A DNA stretch of 64,000 nucleotides from Renibacterium salmoninarum ATCC 33209 (GTDB lineage: Bacteria > Actinomycetota > Actinomycetes > Actinomycetales > Micrococcaceae), in the NCBI RefSeq assembly GCF_000018885.1, contig NC_010168.1, positions 2,480,001-2,544,000 on the forward strand. Direction: 5' to 3'. Below are positions 1 through 9,162 of this stretch, piece by piece; position 1 is the stretch's first letter; each line of letters begins with the position of its first letter. The translations under genes and the position numbers were made by a program. The notes below the pieces were generated by a model, which was not told the DNA's origin, ran no database searches, and saw only the letters and a program-made list of their open reading frames with translations.

Positions 1-217
1 CAAATATGCCAGCGCCTTGGGCAACGACGACCTGTCCAAGTTGACGGTCGACGCCGTCCGCGGCTCAGTGGGCACTCCAGCGGCAAAGAATTGGGCCTTG
101 GTGGAAAGCGCCAAGACAATTGACGACTTCTTCGTCGCGATGGGCTCCGGCAAGGATCCGGTCAGCTTGGCGAAGACCGCGGATGAGAAGATCACCTCGA
201 TCCTGAATGGCAAATAG
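1..217 (+). CDS. sugar ABC transporter substrate-binding protein, C-terminal end (partial)
   Basis: Open frame from base 2, with no start inside the window, ending in TAG at 215-217. About 71 residues remain. They include AKNWALVESAKTIDDFF and the closing DEKITSILNGK, a tail style typical of family 1 extracellular solute-binding proteins. Two MalF/MalG-type permeases follow directly, the first starting at base 218, so this is the binding lipoprotein of the same importer. The substrate cannot be read from the tail. The downstream ROK kinase and ROK repressor suggest a hexose, amino sugar or oligosaccharide (inference). Confidence 0.75.
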   Translation, partial: KYASALGNDDLSKLTVDAVRGSVGTPAAKNWALVESAKTIDDFFVAMGSGKDPVSLAKTADEKITSILNGK

Positions 218-1168
218 ATGAGCTTGCGTTCTGCAGAACGGCGAAAAATCCGGCAGCTGGTGCCGCAACAACTGCACCAGCGTAAGCGGAGTAAGCTCCC
301 GTTGCTGCTCTTACTGCCAGCGGTTGCCACAGTCGCTTTGGCGATGGGTTACCCCTTGGTCCGCCAAGTCATCATGGCGTTTCAACAGTTTTCGTTGGCG
401 CAACAGTTTGGCGCGGAGCCGGAGTTCATCTGGTTTGGTAATTTCATCACGGTGCTCACCGACTCGGCTTTTTGGCTGGTGTTGGCCCGGTCGTTACTGT
501 TCTGCCTAGTTTGCGCCACGGTGACCATGCTGGTTGGTGTGGGCGGCGCTGTGCTGCTCACCAAACTCTCCCGACCAGTTTCCGTGCTGGTGCAATCCGT
601 CATGTTGCTGGCTTGGGCTTTGCCGGTACTGTCCTCGTTGCAGGTCTTCCAACGTATTTTCGACGCCCGTTCGGGGGTTGTTGATTGGGTACTCACCAAA
701 TTGGGCTTCAGCGGGATGGAGAATTTCAATTGGTTTTCAAACCCCTTGACCTTCTTCATCATGGCGGGGTTGTTGGTGATCTGGATGAGCGTTCCGCTGG
801 TGCTGTTCATGGTCTACGCCTCGATTACGCAGATCGACGAGTCAATGCTCGAAGCTTCGACAATCGACGGCGCCAATGGCTGGAAGCAGTTTCGCGAAAT
901 CACCGTGCCAACCATTGCGCCGGTTTTGCTACTAGTGGGCATTCTGCAAGTGATCTGGGATCTGCGCGTTTTCACCCAGATCTATATCTTGCAAAAAAGT
1001 AGCGGAATTACCGACCAAACCAACGTACTAGGCACTTACATCTACCAAGTTGGACTGGCCGGCGGTGACTACGGTGTTGCCTCGGCTACGGCCCTGATCA
1101 TGCTGCTGATACCGCTCCTGCTGACCTGGCGTTACGTCCGACTCGTGATCAAACAAGGAGACCTCTGA
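218..1168 (+). CDS. carbohydrate ABC transporter permease, MalF type
   Basis: A 316-residue inner-membrane permease with about six hydrophobic segments after a basic N-terminus. The cytoplasmic EAA loop that contacts the ATPase reads EASTIDGANGWKQFREITVP, the usual signature of CUT1 sugar importers. The start ATG immediately follows the stop of the binding protein, and the gene ends in an ATGA overlap with the next permease, so the three are translationally coupled. No ATPase gene is present in the operon. In actinobacteria a shared MsiK-like ATPase encoded elsewhere often serves such systems. Specificity is not readable. Confidence 0.9.
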   Translation: MSLRSAERRKIRQLVPQQLHQRKRSKLPLLLLLPAVATVALAMGYPLVRQVIMAFQQFSLAQQFGAEPEFIWFGNFITVLTDSAFWLVLARSLLFCLVCATVTMLVGVGGAVLLTKLSRPVSVLVQSVMLLAWALPVLSSLQVFQRIFDARSGVVDWVLTKLGFSGMENFNWFSNPLTFFIMAGLLVIWMSVPLVLFMVYASITQIDESMLEASTIDGANGWKQFREITVPTIAPVLLLVGILQVIWDLRVFTQIYILQKSSGITDQTNVLGTYIYQVGLAGGDYGVASATALIMLLIPLLLTWRYVRLVIKQGDL

Positions 1169-2007
1169 TGGCCCGCAAAGCGCCGTTGTCCCGGCGGATC
1201 AGTCTGAACACACTCGGCGTCGTCTTCGCGCTGCTCTGGGTGTTCCCGGTCTATTGGCTAGTTAGCAGCGCCTTCTCCCCCGAGTCCGCGCTACAGTCTC
1301 GGACGCCGTCGTTCTTTCCGGTGCCCTTCACACTGGAACACTTTCAATCGATTCTTGCCGACGGCGCCTTCTACTCAGCGTTACGCATGAGCTTTTTCAC
1401 CGCGCTCTTGGTAGTCCTAGCCGCGATTGTCTTCGCCTTCTTTGCCTCGTTGGCTTTGAGCCGGTTCCGATTCCGTGGCCGGCGCGCGCTGATCGTCTCG
1501 GTGTTGGTCATCCAGATGATTCCGGCCGAAGCGCTGTTTATTTCGCAGTACAAGATGATCGACGGCTGGCACCTACTCAACTCAATCTTGGGCTTGAGCA
1601 TCCTCTACGTCGGCGCCTCGCTGCCCTTCACCATCTGGATGTTGAAAGGTTTTGTTGACGGTATTCCGGTGGAACTTGAGGAGGCCGCCATGATTGACGG
1701 CTGTAGTCGAATGGGTGCCTTCTTCCGCGTGAACTTCCCGCTTTTGGGTTCGGGAATTGTTGCTTCCTCGATCTTCGCGTTTTTGGCGTCCTGGAATGAA
1801 TACACACTGTCTTTGGTGCTACTCAGCAGCGACAACGCGAAGACATTGCCCCTGTGGATGCAGGGCTTTAGTACCCAGCTGGCAGGCACAAACTGGGGCG
1901 GAGTCATGGCCGATTCAACGTTAATGGCGGTGCCGGTCATCATCTTGTTCGCGATCGTCCAAAAGCGGATGGCCCAAGGTCTTGTGGCAGGAGCCGTCAA
2001 AGGGTGA
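1168..2007 (+). CDS. carbohydrate ABC transporter permease, MalG type
   Basis: A 279-residue second permease with six predicted membrane spans. The EAA loop reads EEAAMIDGCSRMGAFFRVNF, and the protein has the C-terminal pattern of MalG-like partners. Its ATG overlaps the stop of the first permease by one base, and an AAGGAG ribosome site lies at about 1155-1160 inside the upstream gene. Its 3' end overlaps the kinase start (ATG at 2004) by four bases. The gene is intact, but the importer may be limited by what happened to the downstream kinase. Confidence 0.9.
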   Translation: MARKAPLSRRISLNTLGVVFALLWVFPVYWLVSSAFSPESALQSRTPSFFPVPFTLEHFQSILADGAFYSALRMSFFTALLVVLAAIVFAFFASLALSRFRFRGRRALIVSVLVIQMIPAEALFISQYKMIDGWHLLNSILGLSILYVGASLPFTIWMLKGFVDGIPVELEEAAMIDGCSRMGAFFRVNFPLLGSGIVASSIFAFLASWNEYTLSLVLLSSDNAKTLPLWMQGFSTQLAGTNWGGVMADSTLMAVPVIILFAIVQKRMAQGLVAGAVKG

Positions 2008-2986
2008 ATGAAGCAACTTCCCGGTCCTTTGGGGCCGGGGCGCGCGTTATTGCGCTCGATATTGGCGCGAGTTCAGTCAAATTTGCACTCATTGACGAGT
2101 CAGGCCAGTTAGGTGGAACCGGGGTTGAGGAGCTCGTCCTGAACCAACAGCGGCTAGCTGCGAGTCAATTGGCGCAACTAATTCGCACCCAGTTCGACGG
2201 CGGCCCACCCGCGGCTGTAGGCGTGACCGCGCCCGGCATCGTGGACGCCTCGACCGGCGTAGTGCGGCATTCTGCAAATCTTGATTGGCAGAACTTCGCC
2301 CTTGGCGATGAGCTCTCCGAGCTACTCGATATTCCGGTAGTGGTCAGTCATGATGCGTATTCGGCCGGCGTCGCTGAACACCATCTTGGTGCCGCACGCG
2401 GGGTTCAAAATGCGATCATCACCGTGCTCGGCACCGGAATTAGCAGTGCTCTGTGGTGGATGGTGCGATCCTTGCCGCGGGTGGTTATGCGGGCGAAATG
2501 GGCCATGGCCGCATCCCACCGGTGGGTAGCGCCGAGGCGATTGACTGTAGTTGCGGTGCTGCTGGTTGTTTACAGACACTCGCATCCGCAAGTGGGCTGA
2601 TTGCAGGTTATGCGCGGCGAAGCGGGCAAACGTTGCCGAACGCACAGCGGGTTTTCGAAGCCGCCGCGTCCGGAGATCCAGCTGCTGCAGAAACCATCGC
2701 GGCTGGCATTGATGCCTTGGCTCTCTCCTTAGCGCAGTGCGTAGCTCTGCTTGGGCCCGAGGTGATTGTGCTTGGCGGCGGAATGGCCCAAGCTGGGCCA
2801 GCGCTCTTTGACCCATTGGCCCGCACTGTGGATAGTTTGCTCAGCTTCCATCGACGTCCCCGATTAGTCAAAGCTGAGCTGGGTCGGTGGGCTGGCACCT
2901 TCGGTGCGGCCTTGGCAGCACGAGCCGCTCTCGGTTCTATGACGGGCGATTCTTCGGAAACCAGCAAAAACACACTAACCTTCTGA
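2004..2986 (+). pseudogene. ROK-family sugar kinase, frameshifted
   Basis: The N-terminal half (from 2004) has the ATP phosphate-binding motif ALDIGASSVKFALID and the ROK motif TVLGTGISSAL. The reading then leaves frame near 2452 and resumes in another frame as VVDGAILAAGGYAGEMGHG. The zinc motif CSCGAAGCLQT and the ADP-binding IVLGGGMAQAG follow, up to a TGA at 2984-2986. Loss of one G in the run at 2449-2456 explains the break. The joined protein would be about 327 residues, normal for a ROK hexokinase or N-acetylglucosamine kinase. It probably phosphorylated the sugar brought in by the upstream importer. Without programmed frameshifting it is inactive. Confidence 0.88.
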
Positions 2987-3010
2987 TACTTCTCCAAGAG
3001 AAAATGCAGG

Positions 3011-4222
3011 GTGCTAACACTATGGGGTACCGTCCGTCGTACGCCAAACACACACGTAAATCCGGACCTAAAGATGGTGGCGCTTTCCGAGTTCTCATCA
3101 GCGATCCTTTCGCTGATTGCGAGCAACCCGGCCAGCTCTCGTGCCGATTTGGCGCGCAAACTCAATTTGGCGCCGTCGACCATCACACAACGGATTAACG
3201 AATTGATTGAGGCAGGTTTGATCGCTGAATCTGGTGCCGGCGGGCATACCGGCGGCCGACGCCCAACGCTTTTGAGCCTGGTTGCCGACGCTGGTTGCAT
3301 TTTGGCGGCTGATTTGGGTGCCGCGCATGCCTGGGTTGGCCGGCTAAATATGTCTTGCGCGCTGCTGGACTCATCGCTGATCAGCATCGATATTTCGGCC
3401 GGCCCCGAAGCAGTTTTACCGATCATTTCCGAGGCAATGCGCTCCTTGATCGAAGATGACACGCCACCGCTGCGCGGGGTTGGCTTAGCGCTGCCTGGCC
3501 CCGTGGATTTCACCCGCGGCATGGTTGATTCGCCTTCTCGAATGCGCGGCTGGCACCAGTATCCGGTGCGTGATTGGCTCAGCCGAGAATTCGACACCGC
3601 GGCAAGCGTGGACAATGACGCAAATATGATGGCTTTGGGTGAGTATTCACTGCGTCAGCGGCAAAACCCAGACACCAAAAATCGCACAGATACTTTGTTT
3701 CTGAAAGCCGGCGCCGCAATAGGTTGCGGACTCATCCTGCAAGGACAGTTGTACCGAGGCGCTTCTGGAACGTCCGGCGATATTGCCCATGTCCAAGTGA
3801 GCGCCGCGGGCGAATTGCCCTGCGCCTGTGGCCACCGCGGTTGCTTGGAAACGGTAGCGAGCGGCACCGCGATTGTCAGCCAACTGATTGAGGCCGGGGT
3901 CGAGGTCAAAGACCTGGCCGACGTGATCCGCTTTGCTCTTAATGGTGACACTCAAACCACAACGCGGTTGCGAGCGGCGGGTCGGTTGTTAGGCCAAACG
4001 CTCAGTACGGTGGTCAATTTCATCAATCCGTCGTTGGTCGTTCTAGGCGGCGGGCTATCCCAGGTGGAGCCGTATGTAGCGGCGATCAGGTCGCAACTAT
4101 ACGCAGGCTGCCACCCGCTCGCTGCCAAGAATCTGTTGATCGAGCCGTCGCAGGCCGGTTCGCAAGCCGGGTTGTTGGGTGCTGGCCAGCAATGTTTGCG
4201 GGCAGTCCTAGCGCAAGGTTGA
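3011..4222 (+). CDS. ROK-family transcriptional repressor (NagC/XylR type)
   Basis: About 403 residues. An N-terminal winged helix-turn-helix (SSRADLARKLNLAPSTITQR, then an EAGLI wing) is followed by a sugar-binding ROK domain. The zinc-binding CACGHRGCLETVASG and the ADP-like VVLGGGLSQVEP are intact. The longest frame begins with GTG at 3011. An internal ATG at 3074 begins MVALSEFSSAIL just before the HTH and is an equally good start. It lies 24 bp after the kinase in the same direction, so it most likely controls the upstream importer operon in response to the imported sugar or its phosphate (family knowledge plus context). Confidence 0.88.
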   Translation: MLTLWGTVRRTPNTHVNPDLKMVALSEFSSAILSLIASNPASSRADLARKLNLAPSTITQRINELIEAGLIAESGAGGHTGGRRPTLLSLVADAGCILAADLGAAHAWVGRLNMSCALLDSSLISIDISAGPEAVLPIISEAMRSLIEDDTPPLRGVGLALPGPVDFTRGMVDSPSRMRGWHQYPVRDWLSREFDTAASVDNDANMMALGEYSLRQRQNPDTKNRTDTLFLKAGAAIGCGLILQGQLYRGASGTSGDIAHVQVSAAGELPCACGHRGCLETVASGTAIVSQLIEAGVEVKDLADVIRFALNGDTQTTTRLRAAGRLLGQTLSTVVNFINPSLVVLGGGLSQVEPYVAAIRSQLYAGCHPLAAKNLLIEPSQAGSQAGLLGAGQQCLRAVLAQG

Positions 4223-4243
4223 ATCCACAGCGCAAACATAGCT

Positions 4244-4283
4244 ATTCTTATATTTAGATATGTATATTTATAAATATAAGAAT
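4244..4283. promoter_or_regulatory. AT-rich nested inverted repeat upstream of the zinc-ribbon gene
   Basis: ATTCTTATATTTA at 4244-4256 is repeated exactly as its reverse complement at 4271-4283. The 16-bp perfect palindrome TATATTTATAAATATA sits at 4263-4278, so the octamer TATATTTA occurs twice and its complement once. The element ends just before the AAGGAG ribosome site. The density of dyads in a GC-rich genome suggests an operator or promoter site, but the binding regulator is unknown. Confidence 0.6.
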
Positions 4284-4299
4284 ATAAGGAGTGCAACTC

Positions 4300-4590
4300 A
4301 TGAAGTGCCCCAAATGCGGCGAGACAATGCGCAGCTACGAACGCAATGGTGTGATGATCGATCAATGTGAAGGTTGCCGCGGCATCTTCCTCGATCGCGG
4401 CGAACTCGAGCAACTCATGGATGCCGAGTCCCGTTTTGGCTCGGCGCAGCAAGGTCAAAAAAATCAAGGCTTCGGCGGTGGGTACGGCGGTTTTTCCGGC
4501 GGGCACAGCGGTGGGCGCGGAAATAAAGGCGGCGGCCACGGCAACAATTCTGGCGGTCACGGCAACAACGGGAACAATGGCCGACGGTGA
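4300..4590 (+). CDS. TFIIB-type zinc-ribbon small protein
   Basis: About 96 residues. It starts MKCPKCGETMRSYERNG and continues CEGCRGIFLDRGELEQLMD, a CPxC...CxxC ribbon followed by the acidic helix typical of the bacterial zf-TFIIB family. The C-terminal half is low-complexity Gly/His/Asn-rich, probably flexible and possibly metal-binding. ATG 4300 is preferred to the in-frame GTG at 4291 because AAGGAG (4286-4291) lies eight bases upstream. The molecular role of the family is not established. The gene is alone, behind a striking AT-rich dyad. Confidence 0.85.
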   Translation: MKCPKCGETMRSYERNGVMIDQCEGCRGIFLDRGELEQLMDAESRFGSAQQGQKNQGFGGGYGGFSGGHSGGRGNKGGGHGNNSGGHGNNGNNGRR

Positions 4591-4663
4591 GGGTTTCTTG
4601 GCGGACTTTTTGACTAGGTAGCAGCTCAGCCACCACACGCTTCGAAAGGACCCCGCTGCACCA

Positions 4664-5626
4664 ATGAACGATCCGGGAATAGACGGACCAGTCTGGCTAC
4701 CTCTTGCACCGCCAAGTATTGCGGAGTATCTGGCCCCAAATCTGCAGCCCATCCCACTGATACCGACCATCGCAGCCCTAGCCGGCGCCCTTTACCTGGC
4801 TGGGGCTATTCGGCTGTGGCGGCAAGGGCGCAGCTGGCCGATTGCGCCAACGATCGCCTTCCTGACCGGCTGTCTGACGATCGTCGTCGTGATGGGTGCC
4901 GGCATTGAAGGCTATGGCCTGCGAATGTTCTCGATCTTCATGTTTCAGCAGCTGACGCTAATGATGGCAGTGCCACCACTTCTTGTCTTTGGCTCCCCTG
5001 GCAGGCTGTTGCTTCACGCAATGCCGCACCGCGGGCTTGGCCGCTACGTTTTGAAACTCGCAATCGGCGGCCTCAGGTCCCGCTGGGGTGCATTCGCGCT
5101 GCACCCCGCCGTTATGATTCCGCTGTTTCTACTGAGCTTTTACGGTTTGTATTTTTCGGGGATTGCCGATGCGATGCTCCGCTCCTGGTACGGCCACGTA
5201 GGCCTGGAGCTGCTGTTCCTGATTTCCGGAATCCTCTTCACGGTTCCGCTAATTTCTACCGATCCGCTGCCGCGCAGACAAAGCCACCTTGGCCGAATGG
5301 TCGACGTTTTTTCGGAGATGCCGCTACACGCCTTCTTCGGCGTAGTGATCATGATGGCCACCGTGCCGATGGTGAAGTTCTTTGGCACCATGCCTGAGTC
5401 CTGGGGAATTGATCCGATGAAGGATCAGGGAGTGGCCGGTGGCCTGGCTTGGTTCTACGGCGAGTTACCCACGGTGCTGCTGTTGATGCTGATCCTCTTC
5501 CGCTGGCAACGCGACGACTCACGCACCGCGCGCGCCAAGGACCTAGCAAATCATGTCAAAGGCGGCGAACCGTCAGATCTGGAGCAATACAACGCCTATT
5601 TGAGCGACCCCGCCCGACGACGCTAG
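4664..5626 (+). CDS. CtaG-like cytochrome c oxidase assembly protein
   Basis: A 320-residue polytopic membrane protein matching the caa3_CtaG family, which helps deliver copper to CuB/CuA of aa3-type oxidase. Visible family features are the FMFQQLTLMMAVPPLL helix, STDPLPRRQSHLGR, the histidine-bearing SEMPLHAFFGVVIMM and the late GLAWFYGELPT segment. It is paralogous to the C-terminal half of the CopD-CtaG fusion at 40526-42631, which carries the equivalent DPVPRRAPYPLR and MAFHAFFGVAIM. The start ATG 4664 has an AAAGGA ribosome site upstream. The gene is intact. Confidence 0.88.
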   Translation: MNDPGIDGPVWLPLAPPSIAEYLAPNLQPIPLIPTIAALAGALYLAGAIRLWRQGRSWPIAPTIAFLTGCLTIVVVMGAGIEGYGLRMFSIFMFQQLTLMMAVPPLLVFGSPGRLLLHAMPHRGLGRYVLKLAIGGLRSRWGAFALHPAVMIPLFLLSFYGLYFSGIADAMLRSWYGHVGLELLFLISGILFTVPLISTDPLPRRQSHLGRMVDVFSEMPLHAFFGVVIMMATVPMVKFFGTMPESWGIDPMKDQGVAGGLAWFYGELPTVLLLMLILFRWQRDDSRTARAKDLANHVKGGEPSDLEQYNAYLSDPARRR

Positions 5627-5953
5627 TCGCAGCAGACGCCTTCGTCCGCTCGTCGCCACTCCCCAGCTTTACCCATCCCGAAATGGGGAGAAACTAGCAC
5701 ACCCCAGGAACATACCCTTTGCCGCGGGGAGGAATATTCGCATCGACCAGACCTCGGGCAGCTTTCTTGCAAAATCTGAGCTGAGCCGACGTCGCGCAGC
5801 CCCAATTTGAGCAACCTGCCCGACGGTGCTCGTTGCAGCAGATGTTCCAAATCGGAAATTTGTGCAAAGTTTGTGATTTTTTTGTTCCTTAACGATCTTT
5901 ATTGATCTAGCCTAGTGAGATAGATCACTGCTCGTGCTGTCAAAGGGGACATC
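5627..5953. other. intergenic region before the second sugar ABC operon
   Basis: 327 bp without a credible gene. Bases 5803-5844 resemble 5597-5638, the end of the ctaG-like gene and the bases after it (shared TTGAGC, GCCCGACG, GCAGCAGA), suggesting an old tail duplication. The last 100 bp are AT-rich, with a run of seven T at about 5877-5883. They probably hold the promoter and any DeoR operator for the operon starting at 5954. A good ribosome site (AAAGGGGA) lies just before that start. Confidence 0.5.
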
Positions 5954-7261
5954 ATGCCAACCAACGAAAACTCATCTTTCATCAAAAACGACCTAGGATT
6001 GGACCGCCGAGATCTGCTTAATGGCATTGGCTTAGGCGCCGTGGCCCTGGCCGGGATACCGCTGCTAGCTGCTTGCGGAAGCGGCGGCACTAATGCCAGC
6101 TCGAACTCCCTCGCCCTTAGGCTCGAACGCCTCCGACGACGTCCCGAAACGCGCGGTAGAGGCCGTTGTGGCCGCGTTCAAAGCCAAAAAAGGCGACAGC
6201 GTCACGGTGAATACCGTGCCGCACAATGATTTCCAGGAAAAGATCAACTCTTACTTGCAAGGCAGCCCTGATGATTCGCTGACTTGGTTCGCTGGCTACC
6301 GGATGAAGTACTACGCGCAGAAGGGATTGGTAGCGCCGTTAGATGATATTTGGGACAAGATTGGCGGCAACTTCTCCGACGCACTCAAGAAGGCTTCAAC
6401 TGCCGGCGACGGCAAGAAGTACCTAGTGCCGAACTACAACTACCCCTGGGGCTTCTTCTACCGCAAGAGTCTGTGGCAAGAACGCGGTTATGCCGAGCCG
6501 AAGACCTTCGATGAGCTCAAGACGCTTTGTGCCACAATGCAAAAAGATGGCTTGATCCCGATCGGTTTTGCAGACAAAGACGGCTGGCCCGCGATGGGCA
6601 CCTTTGATTACCTCAACATGCGACTCAACGGCTTTCAGTTCCACATGGATCTGTGCGCACACAAAGAAAGCTGGGACCAGAAGAAAGTCGGCGACCTCTT
6701 CGATACCTGGAAAGCGCTGCTGCCCTATCAGGACCCCGCTGCACTAGGCCAAACTTGGCAAGATGCCGCTAAGGCCCTGGAAGCGAAGAAGACTGGCATG
6801 TACCTGTTGGGCTCATTCGTCACCCAGCAATTCAGCGATCCGCAGGTGCTTGCAGACATCGAATTCTTGCCATTCCCGGCGGTTGCGGTGGAAGGCCAAG
6901 ATTCAGTCGAAGCGCCAATTGACGGTCTCATGCTGTCCAAAAAGGTGGTCAGAATCAGGCCGCTCGAGATTTTGTCGAGTTCATCGGCACCCCGGAGGGT
7001 CAAAACGCTTATGCCTCCGTGGACACCTCAAACCTGGTCACGGCCAAGGGCGCTGACACCTCGAAATATTCACCGCTCAACACAAAATGCGCCTCGACCA
7101 TCGCCAATGCGAAAAACATCAGTCAGTTCTTCGACCGAGACGCGTTACCGGCTATGGCTAGCAACGTGATGATTCCTGCCTTACAAAGCTTCATCAAGGA
7201 CGGAAGCTACGACGTGAAGAACCTGGATTCCCAGGCCAAATCGCTCTACGCAGCACAATAA
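5954..7261 (+). pseudogene. sugar ABC transporter substrate-binding lipoprotein, two frameshifts
   Basis: It begins at ATG 5954 with a Tat-like lipoprotein signal: RRDLLNGIGLGAVALAGI, then LLAACGSGG with the lipobox cysteine. Near 6105-6120 the frame changes and continues as KRAVEAVVAAFKAKKGDSV through YNYPWGFFYRKSLW and GFADKDGWPAMGTFDYLN, a normal family 1 sugar-binding protein. A second shift near 6950 leads to DFVEFIGTPEGQNAYASVDT and ends at 7259-7261. About 435 codons in total, the usual length. Two permeases and a DeoR regulator follow in the same direction. With two lesions no functional receptor is expected. Confidence 0.9.
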
Positions 7262-7275
7262 GCGAGCAAATCACC

Positions 7276-8242
7276 ATGACCAGCACCGCCGCCAAACATC
7301 GACCGCTGGCACCCTCTGGCGCGCCGTCAAACCCCAAAAAACCCCGCAAAGGTAGAGTCAAACGCCTCACGCGTCGCGACGTCGTGGTGCTCTCTTTTAT
7401 GGTTGGCATCCCTACTCTCGTCCAGGTTCTGCTGGTTTGGGGGCCCACACTACTTTCGATCGCACTTTCCTTCGCGCGTTGGAACGGCTTGGATCTCTCC
7501 GACCTCAAAGCGGCCGGAGCGGATAACTATCAATATGTGAGCCAGGACTACCCGCCGTTTTGGCCTGCCGTGGGCATAACGTGCTTTGGTTGCTTTTTTG
7601 GGCATCATCGGCACGCCGTTGGGTCTGCTGCTAGCGGTGCTCTTGGATCAAAAGATTCGGGGCAGCAGGATCTACCAGAGCGTCTTCTTTGCGCCGGTAA
7701 TGCTCTCCATGGCGCTGATCGGGATCATCTGGCAGCTGTTCTACAACAAGGACAACGGCCTGCTGAACTTCTTCCTTGGCACCGCCGGAACCCCGCAGGC
7801 CGTCGACTGGTTCGGCGATTCAAACGTCAATATTTGGGCCGCGATGATCGCAGCAACGTGGCGGCATGCGGGCTACGTCATGATCCTCTATTTGGCTGGC
7901 TTGAAAGGTGTTGATCCGACCTTGCGGGAAGCGGCCTCTTTAGACGGCGCAAGCGCTTCGCAGACCTTCTTTCGAGTCGTGTTTCCCGCGATGAAGCCCG
8001 TCAACATCATCATTGTGGTCATCACGATTATTGAGTCATTACGAGCTTTCGACGTGGTCTGGGTGATCCACAAGGGGCGCAATGGCCTGGAGCTACTCGG
8101 CGCCTTGGTTATCCAAAACTTAGTCGGCGAAGGCCAAGTCATTGGCGTCGGCTCCGCGCTGGCGGTAATTCTCTTGATCATTTCGCTCGTGCCGATTGTC
8201 TGGTACTTGGTCCGAACCTTCCGAAAGGACAGCCGAGCATGA
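7276..8242 (+). pseudogene. sugar ABC permease (MalF type), frameshifted
   Basis: The N-terminus from ATG 7276 includes the basic KKPRKGRVKRLTRRD and the first membrane span. Its frame breaks between about 7570 and 7590. The rest reads LVAFLGIIGTPLGLLLAVLL in a different frame and carries the EAA loop REAASLDGASASQTFFRVVF, up to TGA 8240-8242. A short HNVLWLL segment in the third frame at the junction matches what permeases of this family have there, so two small indels are possible. The 3' end overlaps the next permease by four bases. Confidence 0.87.
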
Positions 8243-9159
8243 GCACCGACGTCGCGCCAGTAAATGGCCCAGTAAAGACCCCGGTAAAGAATCGCAGCAA
8301 AGATTCGCAGAAAAAGCGACATACCGGGACGCACTTGTTCCTGATCGTGATGGCGGTGATCTGGTTGATCCCGCTGTTTTGGAGCATCTTCACGGCCTTG
8401 CGGCCCAAAGAATCAACCGATAAATACGGCTATTTCAGCTTTGGTGGCAGCTTCAATTTCCAGAACTTCATTGACGCCTGGACGCAAGGCGGCATGTTGA
8501 AATACTTGATCAATTCGGCGGTCATCACCATTCCCACGGTAGCCATCACCTTATTCTTGGCATCGATGATGGCCTTCGCTGTCAGCCGAGTCAATTGGAA
8601 ATTCAATTTGACTCTGCTGATCATGTTCACCGCTGGAAATTTGCTCCCACCGCAAGTCCTGGCCGCTCCGCTTTTCGAGATCTTCAAGCACATAGAGCTG
8701 CCGTATTCGATCAGCCCCTCGGGCAGTCTGCTCAACACCACGTTCGCGGTGATCGCGGTAAATACTGCTTTCCAAATTGGCTTCTGCACCTTCGTCTTGA
8801 GCAACTACATGAAGGCGCTGTCCAGTGATTTGACCGAGGCCGCGTTGGTCGACGGCGCTGGCATTTGGCGGCAGTACTGGTCAATCATCATGCCGTTGTG
8901 CAGGCCAGCCCTCGCTGCGCTAGCTACTTTGGAAGTCATTTTCATTTACAACGACTACTTCTGGCCGCTGTTGCTTATTCAAAGTGGTGATCTGCTGCCC
9001 ATCACCGCAGGGATTAACAATCTACAAGGGCAATTTTTCAACAACTACAATTTAATTGCGGCCGGTGCAATCATCACGGTGCTGCCGACGCTGCTGATCT
9101 ACCTAGCGCTGCAGCGACAATTCGTCGCGGGGCTGACTCTCGGCTCGAGCAAAGGGTGA
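8239..9159 (+). CDS. sugar ABC transporter permease, MalG type
   Basis: 306 residues with a long polar, Lys-rich N-terminus followed by six hydrophobic spans. The EAA loop reads TEAALVDGAGIWRQYWSIIM. Its ATG overlaps the upstream permease stop (ATGA), and a DeoR gene starts three bases after its stop. The protein itself is intact, but its partner permease and binding protein are both frameshifted, so the importer is probably dead and this gene is a candidate for future decay (inference). No ATPase gene is in the operon. Confidence 0.88.
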   Translation: MSTDVAPVNGPVKTPVKNRSKDSQKKRHTGTHLFLIVMAVIWLIPLFWSIFTALRPKESTDKYGYFSFGGSFNFQNFIDAWTQGGMLKYLINSAVITIPTVAITLFLASMMAFAVSRVNWKFNLTLLIMFTAGNLLPPQVLAAPLFEIFKHIELPYSISPSGSLLNTTFAVIAVNTAFQIGFCTFVLSNYMKALSSDLTEAALVDGAGIWRQYWSIIMPLCRPALAALATLEVIFIYNDYFWPLLLIQSGDLLPITAGINNLQGQFFNNYNLIAAGAIITVLPTLLIYLALQRQFVAGLTLGSSKG

Positions 9160-9162
9160 GCC

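Noticed and set aside
2608..3615. 335-codon open frame on the minus strand opposite the ROK kinase and repressor
   Set aside because: It has Ser/Arg-rich composition with no recognisable motif, and lies antisense to two well-matched ROK genes; a shadow of their codon bias.
3952..4770. 272-codon minus-strand open frame across the zinc-ribbon and ctaG starts
   Set aside because: It crosses several real gene borders and an AT-rich regulatory dyad, and no family features are seen.
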